Assembly: GCA_050084985.1 (NCBI GenBank)
Contig: JBITNC010000001.1
Span: 189,472,001-189,536,000, forward strand
DNA: 64,000 nucleotides
Direction: 5' to 3'
Source of the DNA: Nageia nagi
Lineage: Eukaryota; Pinophyta
Position 1 is the first letter of the stretch. The number at the start of each line of letters is the position of its first letter. The position numbers were made by a program, and so were the translations under genes. A model generated the notes under the pieces. It did not search any database. It had not been told where the DNA came from and worked only from the letters and a program-made list of their open reading frames with translations. This document shows positions 56,612 to 64,000 of the stretch, one piece after another.

Positions 56612-58724
56612 ATGGAAGGTAAATGCCCTAAGTTTTCTTTTGACACATTTCAAGTTATTCCTCTACATTTTGGGCTAATGTATGTGACTCCTTTTAGAAT
56701 ACACCCTACACCAAAGTTGATTATTTCTATAGAGCCCTATCTATACCATTTCCATAGAGATTACATTAAGGATAATCAAAGTGTCCTTGAATTCTCTCCT
56801 TGTGAAATTGTAAATGCATTCCAATACTATGATTACAGTCAAGTAACCCAACCTTTCATTTTCAAAAAATAGATTGATTATTATAAGCCTTCCATTCTCA
56901 ATTTTCTCTAGACTATTATTTTTGGTGACATGAATGCTCTTCCTAAAGATTCTATGTATATTTGAATCTTTAATGATCATGCATATTTATTGTTCTCTAA
57001 TTTTTCTATACTCTTTAGCTATGACTCTAACAAGGAGGTAACAAAATAAGAAATGGCAACTGCAAATGCCATCTCTCATCCAAAATCCCCAAAATACTTT
57101 GATTATCCCTCCTTATTATTAGAACAAATTTCTAATGAATTCTAGAATTTGAAGGACTCTAAGACCTTTCCCCTATGTATCAATTATAGTATGGTTGTTC
57201 TTTTTTAAGAAATCAAATATTTTCACATACATCTCTACCCAAAAACTTGATTCAAAAGGGAACCCATTATCAGTTTGTCATTGGATAAAAAAGTTGAGCT
57301 CTTTTGCCTCATATTATAATTTTATTGGCAATTTAATTGGTCCTTCCCTCTCACTCTTAGAAGGATAGTAGATTTTATAGTTAAGAGATGAGGCTAAGGC
57401 TAAACTCTAGACACCTAATGTGGAGTTAGGTGATGTTTATTGTGATGGAATTGGTACATTATTTAGATTATATGAGTTTTTAAAGAAAGCATACTTGTTT
57501 CCCTATTTTGTATCAAATAGAGTATTTTCCATTGAATTTTATAGGCAATTACATGATACTAATGAAAATTTTGCATTTGGGAAAAAAAAAGACAAATGTT
57601 TACTCTAAAGTCTAGACTTTTGAGGGTTTTGTATTAAGAAGAAAGCATTAAGCCCCTCAATTGGAAAAAATTATTGGCAAGCTACATTTGATGCAAATCA
57701 ATGTAGTTTACCATTATGATTTGGATGGCATTATGATGGCTAGATTGAAAGAAAATAATCTTGGAAATCCTATAGCCTTCCATCCAAAGAGTGATGCTTA
57801 GTTTGAAAGTTATAGAAATCCACCTCTAGATGGTATCATCCCAAAAAAATTGTTAAAGTTATATGTTGATATAAAATATTTTGATGACCCATCCAACATA
57901 AGCTCCAAATAGAATACTTTCTATAATAAAGTTGAGGAATTTAATGAGACTCAGCATAAATTTGGGAAGGCCTTGGAAAAAGTAGTAAATAGAAAGAAGT
58001 GGAATAAGAATAAGCAGATGTACTTCCAAATTTATAGGGCTAAAAAAGGGAATTTGAATTATGTAAATGATGATGATGAATAGAAGAAATTGTACAATAA
58101 AGAGTATGGTTAGGATGACTCCATCTCAACAAGAAAATATGACTCTGATAATGATAAGTCTCCATAATAGGATATGAAGTAGAAAATAAAGAAGAGGAGG
58201 TATGAATAAATGATGTAGGGGTTAGAGCAAGAAGTGTAAAGACATCAATACTTCATAATCACCTTCATCTACTTCATCCTTAGCTTTAATAGTATCTTCT
58301 CTAAGAATGAAACAAGGAGTGTCCCATAAAACACCAAGATAGGTAAGGACTTATACTTCTACCCATGATCATTCTTCCACTTCCCCTTACATTACTTCAT
58401 CATCAAAATTCCTAGCATTTCCTCAATTTATTCTGCTCATTCCACTATCTTTAGCCCTATCGACTGCTTTGCATTCCCAACCACTTATAACTATGCATAC
58501 TACACCCTCTTATTTAGGTATTATTTGTCATAGTACCTCAACAAACTACTTTAAGGAGTAACTTTGTGTCTTACCAAGGCTAACAAGTTCCATTTTCTAC
58601 TTGTATTATTCAATTTACCCCCATGACTCAATTTCTTATTCCAGGAACTAAAGAGGTTTCTACCCCTATCTCCCACATTGACACCACCAAATTATATGCA
58701 TGGTATAATCTGTAGTCCTAGATC

Positions 58725-58797
<73 letters not shown>

Positions 58798-60268
58798 CTT
58801 GAGATTTTGACCTCTATACCTCCCTCTGTTATCATAAAAATAATAAAATGGGGCACAAGTATCCTACCCTAGCAAGATAGAAATAATCTAATATTTCAAT
58901 CAACATTTTTTGTTGTCTCTGATGTTACAAGGCTACAGATCCTATATTATAAGGAGGCTAAAAAAGGAAAGTGTTTGAAAACAAGGCTATAAGCCTCATA
59001 AATAAGGTTAAGGTCCTTAATAATTAAGTAAATTCCATCAATGAATCATTGAGCAAGGATCCTAATAAGGTAACTGTACAACAAAAGAACCAATAGATTA
59101 CCTAAACCATGGAATAAATTAAAAATAAAGATAAAGAAATTACTACAATAAATAAGGAGTTACAAAAAATAGAGACAAAGAAAGAAAATTTTAAGAAATG
59201 CTTATCTCAAATTGAAGTTGACTTAGTGAGTCATAATTAGTAGATATACCAAAAAGAAACCCTATTGATAAGGAAGGATGCAAAGCTCAAATTAAGAGAC
59301 TCTAAGATATTGAAAAGGGAAACTCAGATTCAAGGGAAAGATGCATAAATCAAGGCCAAGGACTCTAAATTGGAGCAATATTAGGTCAAAAAAGAAAATG
59401 AAATTTGAAAATCAATGAAAAGTTCTACAAAAAGACCTTAAAAAGGCTAAAGAGGTCGATGGTAAAACTACTTTTCATAAAGAAACCTAAGCTGACTTGA
59501 AGAGCAAGTTCTAGAGGAATATATTTAAATAAATGAAGAGCCTCTTCCCCATTGAAACTATATTACCTCCTATCAAAATGCCATAGATAAGGTTTCCACT
59601 AACTTATCTCAAACAAAAGCCTTGATTGATATAAGAAAAGATGATGCAAAGGTTGTTATTACAAATTTGGAGATCATCTCTAATAAAGATTTAGCCATGC
59701 AAAATTTGGGGTCCCATGAGAAGATCTTGGATATGGCCTCTTCCATAATGAAAATAGATGCATATGTTGAAGAGGGCTCAGCATATCAAACTACACTTAC
59801 ACAAGAGATTGCCCAATCATAGCCAAATTCTAAAAGCTCCAATTAAAGTGAATTCTAGACTTTTGGGGGGCTAATGGAAGCACATTAATAGAATAATAGA
59901 TCTAACAAAGTGTGAATATCTTGTTGAAATATGTCATTGAGTTTGATTTTTTTCCAAAGGTATTTGACCAAGATAAGTTTTTCTATTATTTTGTAAATAT
60001 GATGTTTATTTAATATTTTATTAAGGATTTGGCGAAGGAGCACAATAATATTTCCTTTACTATTGTAAATAGTATGATTATTGTACACAGGGATATGGCT
60101 AAATTATAAAAGTATAGTGGATCATATCAAGAATGGGATAATATGAAAGCCATTCTTCTTTAGGTCCAAACTAGGACTCAAGGCTAGTATAGACATTGCT
60201 TTTTCAAGCACTAGTCTAGGTTCTCAATTTTTTTTTACCAAAAATCCCCAAGAGCCACCAAAATGTAG
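56612..60268 (+). pseudogene. Long decayed ORF of unknown function after gypsy pol
   Basis: An interrupted coding trace of about 1,200 codons. N-terminal stretch 56612-56872 (86 codons) starts MEGKCPKFSFDTFQVIPLHF. 57420-57608 has ELGDVYCDGIGTLFRLYEFL. A third block near 57640-58160 includes IPKKLLKLYVDIKYFDDPSN and FNETQHKFGKALEKVV. Then a (TA)n insertion, a charged coiled-coil block at 59100-59400 (QIEVDLVSHN, KLKLRDSKILKRETQIQ), and 59622-59822 (MIDIRKDDAKVVITNLEIIS). The last block near 59900-60268 has YQEWDNMKAILL and FYQKSPRATKM. Most stops are TAG or TAA at likely Gln positions. Located where Athila-type elements carry an env-like ORF, but no signal or membrane segment is seen and I do not recognise the family. 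Confidence 0.5.
58728..58794. repeat. (TA)n microsatellite, 67 bp
   Basis: Longest dinucleotide run in the window, inside the unknown ORF. Confidence 0.97.
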
Positions 60269-62089
60269 ATAACATTTTGTACATAGCATGATGGATATGA
60301 ATCAAAATACTATGCTTTATTGGGATCTTAATTTTATGTATGTTATGTTTTTATTTATGATTTCATTTATTTATTTAAACATATTTTATCTTTTTCAAAA
60401 TAATGGTCATTGCATATTTTAAATTAGAATTTATTTTCATGTTAAGGTTCTTATATCCCTTTCTACACTTGTTTTATGCATATTTAGACTGTATATTTCT
60501 TTTTCCACACTCATGTTTGTAAAGACTTAATATTTTCTAAGTATCTAAAGGCATATCTTCACAATGGAGGAGCAGACGTTATCAAGACCAAGTATGAACC
60601 CTAGTTTGCAGGTGTAAAGCTACTTTTGCATATAAGTTACAAAGGAATGTATGGTCAAAATAAGGATAACATCATTAGAATAATTCTACACCCCAAACAA
60701 AATAATTAACTACTTCAAGAAAGGCAATCTATAATCCAAAACAAGATAAAATCATCAAGACCAAGTTTGAACCTTGTAGAAAGCATTTAAGTCCATTAAA
60801 AGATGAAAATTTGTAGTTTGGCTCAAGATTCCATCATCTTCTATAGAACACAATTGAAACCCTCAGCTAAGCCTCATATGTATGCAAATCTCATCATTTA
60901 AGTAGTAAATTGATTCTACAATGCAAGATAAAATCTACATCAACCTCAACCTAGTATTTATCAACAAATTCAACTTATCACCCTACGATTCAAGAAAAAT
61001 TACTATCAAGTAGTTGAATTACTAAGACATAATATTCTAAGGTGATTTATGGGATAGGAATCTAGGTATTTACTATCAGATTTGTAATTCTTCCAAGAAA
61101 TTGATCATAGTAAGGAGTTGAAAACTATCAGGCACTCTACAATAACTCCAAAGCAATCAAGGTCAAAGATAATTCCAATTGCATACACCTGGTTCAAATA
61201 CATCAAACCCTAGTCATGAAAAAATCATATCAGATAGTAAAAAGTAGTACTCTTACCCAATTGATTTATTTCTAATCACCTCAATACATGACTCAACATA
61301 TAGAGTGCAGCCATGGATTGAGAAGATTAAAGGCTTTTCTTTATTTTGAAAACTCTAGATCAATTTAATCATTCAAATATTAGATCCTAAATCATAGATA
61401 TATGTAAATATTTATTAGAAATATCTATATATTTCATTCTGCAATCAATGAGCTTTTACAACTCATATTTTATAATAAGTTTACTAGTTAAGAAAGCCAT
61501 ATTGGCTCTTATAAATATTTAATAGATTTTATAGATTTAATTTGTGCACTATTTTTTATCATCTTCACATGTTATAAGCACTTTATATCAAATTTGGTTA
61601 CTATTTTTATATTCCAATTTGATTGCATATTTTGGATGGTTAATGAGCATGTTCATTGATGTCTTGATTTGTGAATGAATGTGGAATTGAATGTTAAATT
61701 GGATAAACCCTAGAAAGGTACATTACAATGAAACATGTCACACGCTCCTTCATTCCATGGCCTATATTTAAAAAAAAAAAATTAGAAACAAATTATGGCA
61801 TGTGATATGAAATGATTTAAATACACCATATGATCCAAAACCTAGCTTGGAGAAGGAAACCAATTATTCAATTTAGAAACTTTCCAAGTGTTAAAATATA
61901 GTCCAAAAGTGGTAAGTTACCAAAACCATGCTTGTAATACTTAGTCAAACATATTTGAGAATAAATGTAGAGCATATTTAAATCATTTGAGAATAAATGT
62001 AGAGAATATAATTTGAATCTTATTATGCTTATATTTAAATTTATCATCATTCTTCTTACTTTTTATTTTTCTTCAATTGCTTGATCCTC
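60269..62089. other. Stretch without a recognisable gene, with repeat fragments
   Basis: Holds direct repeat copy 2 (60563-60700), a repeated TCAAGACCAAGTxTGAACC at about 60574 and 60755, and single pieces of the 54-bp satellite family. These are an inverted CATATGATCC-type unit near 61795-61835, and GAGCATATTTAAATCATTTG near 61970 that also occurs at 50322. No coding capacity seen. Confidence 0.5.
60563..60700 (+). repeat. Direct repeat copy 2 flanking the unknown ORF
   Basis: Partner of 55850-56000, 4.7 kb apart, same orientation. Confidence 0.4.
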
Positions 62090-63705
62090 CCCAATTTTAT
62101 AGGATATTTTGTAACTTTTCCAATATTTCACTCTCAGTTAAACATAATGGTGCTTTACCCCACTCTTCCTTATTATTGAAATATGTTTTTTATGATGAAA
62201 TTGATGATCCATAGAAAGAAATATCTAATGGACCATATAAACATTCTTTTCATTGCATGGAAGTCATATCAAACAAGTGTTCTCCTCATATATTGGACAT
62301 GCAAAGAATCCATTTATCATACATCTTGATAGGTTTTCATAAGCAAGAAAATCATGAATGGCACATATTATTATTTCTCTCATATTGAATCTAGTTTTTT
62401 GAAATGTGTCATACATTTTGACTCCATCAGTCCATAGTTTGATCAAGTTAGCAACCAATAGTTATAAATAAATATAAATATTAATATTTGTTTGTTTGGG
62501 GCCATGTATTAACAAGCTAAGCATTGAATAATTCCTCTTCATCAAAATCCATGATGGAAGGTTATATGTGACCAACATAACAAGCCAATAACTATAGCAA
62601 GAACTAAATTCGACAAAAGGGTTTAACCCAAATAGTTACCATTTATATTCATACATTACATGGATCTTTAGAAATATTTAACCACATAGAGTCTATCTTC
62701 TTCCATGTAAGAGAGTTGACTAGATGTCACATATTACCATCAAGACTCTTATGCTATGAATACCACCTCATATTCTTCACAACCTCTTCAAAGCTACAAG
62801 AAGAAAGTAACTCATTTCAACCATATCTAACAATGTTAAGAGAAATAAACATAACAAAGCTATTTATATAATAAAATTGTTTACTTATAAATTCTTTACA
62901 ACCTCTCTAAAATGGAGAAATATCTCAACACCTTCTTAGGAACCTTATTATTTTGTTTGTTTTTCAAATGATGATCAAATTTCCAATGTGCCTCACCACA
63001 TTTTGGGCAAGCTTGAAGATTTTCATATTCTTTTCAATATAAAATACAATTATTTTTGTATGCATGTATAATTACATAATCTAATCCCAATGGCTTTAGC
63101 ATTTTCTTTGTTTCATATGAGGACTCTTGAATTGTATTACTAATTGGAAGCATATCTCTTAGCAATTCTAATAAATTTCCAAAGCTTTTGTATGACCAAC
63201 CATGTTTACCTTTGAGATAATCTAAATTAGCTATTTTTTATAATGTTATGTACTTTTTACAACCTAGGTATAATGGTTGTTTATTGTAATCTTGGACCAA
63301 CCTACAGAATTCATTAGGAGCATATTCAAACTTTATATCATTATCTTGTAGTTCTTATGCACTCTCTAAGCAATTTATATTTTCCATTCCAATGATATCA
63401 TCTTGTATACTTTTGATATTTGGATCCTCATCCATGGTGATGTATGTGTTTGATGCTTTTTTTTCATAAGTATATGTTTCTTCTCCATGCAAATAAAAAA
63501 TGTTATATTTATTATCAAATCCATGTCAAAATAAGTGCTCACGAACCTTTTCAAAAGCAAGAGTTTCCATATTTTGGCACCTCTAATATGGACATCTAAT
63601 TCTTTTAGGATCTATCAAATTAGTTTTTGTAAATGTAGTGAATTTGTAAATCCCATGAAAATATTGCTTATTATTTCTAGCTGCATGTAACCATGCTTTT
63701 TCCAT
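62090..63705 (-). pseudogene. CACTA (En/Spm) TNP2-type transposase relic 2
   Basis: Reads leftward from an ATG at 63705. An N-terminal transposase-associated domain is visible: MEKAWLHAARNNKQYFHGIY, then RIRCPY, CQN, KVREHLF and HGE (63705-63480). TNP2 blocks follow in order. CRLVQDYNKQPLYLGCKKYI and HGWSYKSFGNLLELLRDMLP (63310-63140); KPLGLDYVIIHAYKNNCILY and ACPKCGE with WKFDHH (63110-62970); KVPKKVLRYFSILERL (62945-62900). After an intron-like gap come VVKNMRWYS, DSMWLNISKDPCNV, MLVTYNLPSW and LLIHGPK. LWTDGVKMYDTF, AIHDFLAYENLS and FFACPIYEENTC (62458-62264) finish it, with MDHQFHHKK downstream. Only about a dozen stops or shifts, so it is better preserved than relic 1. TGA replaces Trp and TAG replaces Lys or Gln at several points. 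Confidence 0.9.
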
Positions 63706-64000
63706 AATGCTTAACAAAAAATCTCCTTAAAATTGACCACTTCATAGATAAAGGTGAAAATTAAAGTTGATCCATTCCAAAATAAATAACTTTTTTTCTA
63801 CATAAACTTATGTCTCTATGAGGTCATTATATAAAAAAAAATAGAGTGTATTATCTATCATTGAAGGTACTGATAATATTAAACTATTTGATCTAATGAA
63901 GAATTTGGATTCAATGCATACACTAATAGAATGGAAAGCAAATCATATGCTCTTATTGAGCATAACTTGCTTTGCATGATTCAAACATATTCATGATCTA
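63706..64000. other. Window end, no gene seen
   Basis: AT-rich sequence upstream of the CACTA transposase relic. It may hold its 5' untranslated region and subterminal repeats, which I cannot recognise. Confidence 0.4.

Noticed and set aside
56741-56980. Minus-strand 79-codon ORF
   Set aside because: It is the antisense shadow of the + strand unknown ORF, which has the more protein-like composition and continues beyond it.
55850-60700. Annotating the unknown ORF as a complete LTR element
   Set aside because: The flanking direct repeats extend only about 130 bp, with no TG...CA ends, primer site or target duplication identified.

Overview
The window looks like intergenic DNA from a large, AT-rich, strongly CpG-depleted plant nuclear genome. 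A gymnosperm is my best guess, inferred from style rather than proven. I see no intact host gene, tRNA, rRNA, CRISPR array or bacterial-type operon. What is present is a layered graveyard of plant transposable elements, pentatricopeptide-repeat (PPR) gene fragments, minisatellites and one degenerate TTTAGGG tract. The plant assignment rests on plant mobile domain (PMD) relics, PLS/E-class PPR relics, CACTA TNP2 transposases, Ty3/gypsy and Ty1/copia remains, and the plant-type telomere motif.

Layout. 1-915: 3' tail of a PMD pseudogene (+). 1790-4701: 5' half of a Ty3/gypsy element (-), with gag relic, primer-site candidate and LTR. 4702-5660: PMD relic (-). 5661-12279: no gene, one 76-bp tandem array. 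12620-14428: best preserved PMD pseudogene (+), with a recognisable intron, interrupted by a 441-bp solo LTR at 14429-14869. 15960-17250: a second gypsy fragment of the same family (-), with its gag core deleted. 17251-28700: a Ty1/copia element (+) split by a complete 10,175-bp LTR element (-). That element has 4.3-kb LTRs, a 1.5-kb internal region, a Met-tRNA-type primer site, a polypurine tract and a perfect TTATG target duplication, but no gag or pol: a LARD-like non-autonomous element. 30550-31300: candidate CACTA terminus with subterminal repeats. 31475-33090: tandem repeats. 33540-34720: unrecognised degraded ORF. 34940-41170: run of PPR relics with a foreign insert. 42121-43445: degenerate telomere-like DNA in fusion polarity. 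43470-46650: unidentified ORF followed by a CACTA TNP2 transposase relic (+). 47081-51020: more PPR scraps mixed with 24/25-bp and 54-bp minisatellites. 51700-55471: Ty3/gypsy pol relic (+), followed by a 3.6-kb decayed ORF of unknown function to 60268. 62090-63705: a second CACTA TNP2 relic (-).

Nothing here works as a living pathway. The coherent story is the order of insertions. A copia element was hit by a gypsy element and by the LARD-like element. A PMD gene was hit by an LTR element that later collapsed to a solo LTR. PPR modules were duplicated and then broken up. Many premature stops are TAG, TAA or TGA where the family has Gln, Arg or Trp, as expected from deamination of methylated C. 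The most interesting objects are the LARD-like element with unequal CpG decay between its two LTRs, the telomere-fusion-like tract, the long unknown ORF after the gypsy pol, and the minisatellites that maintain open frames.
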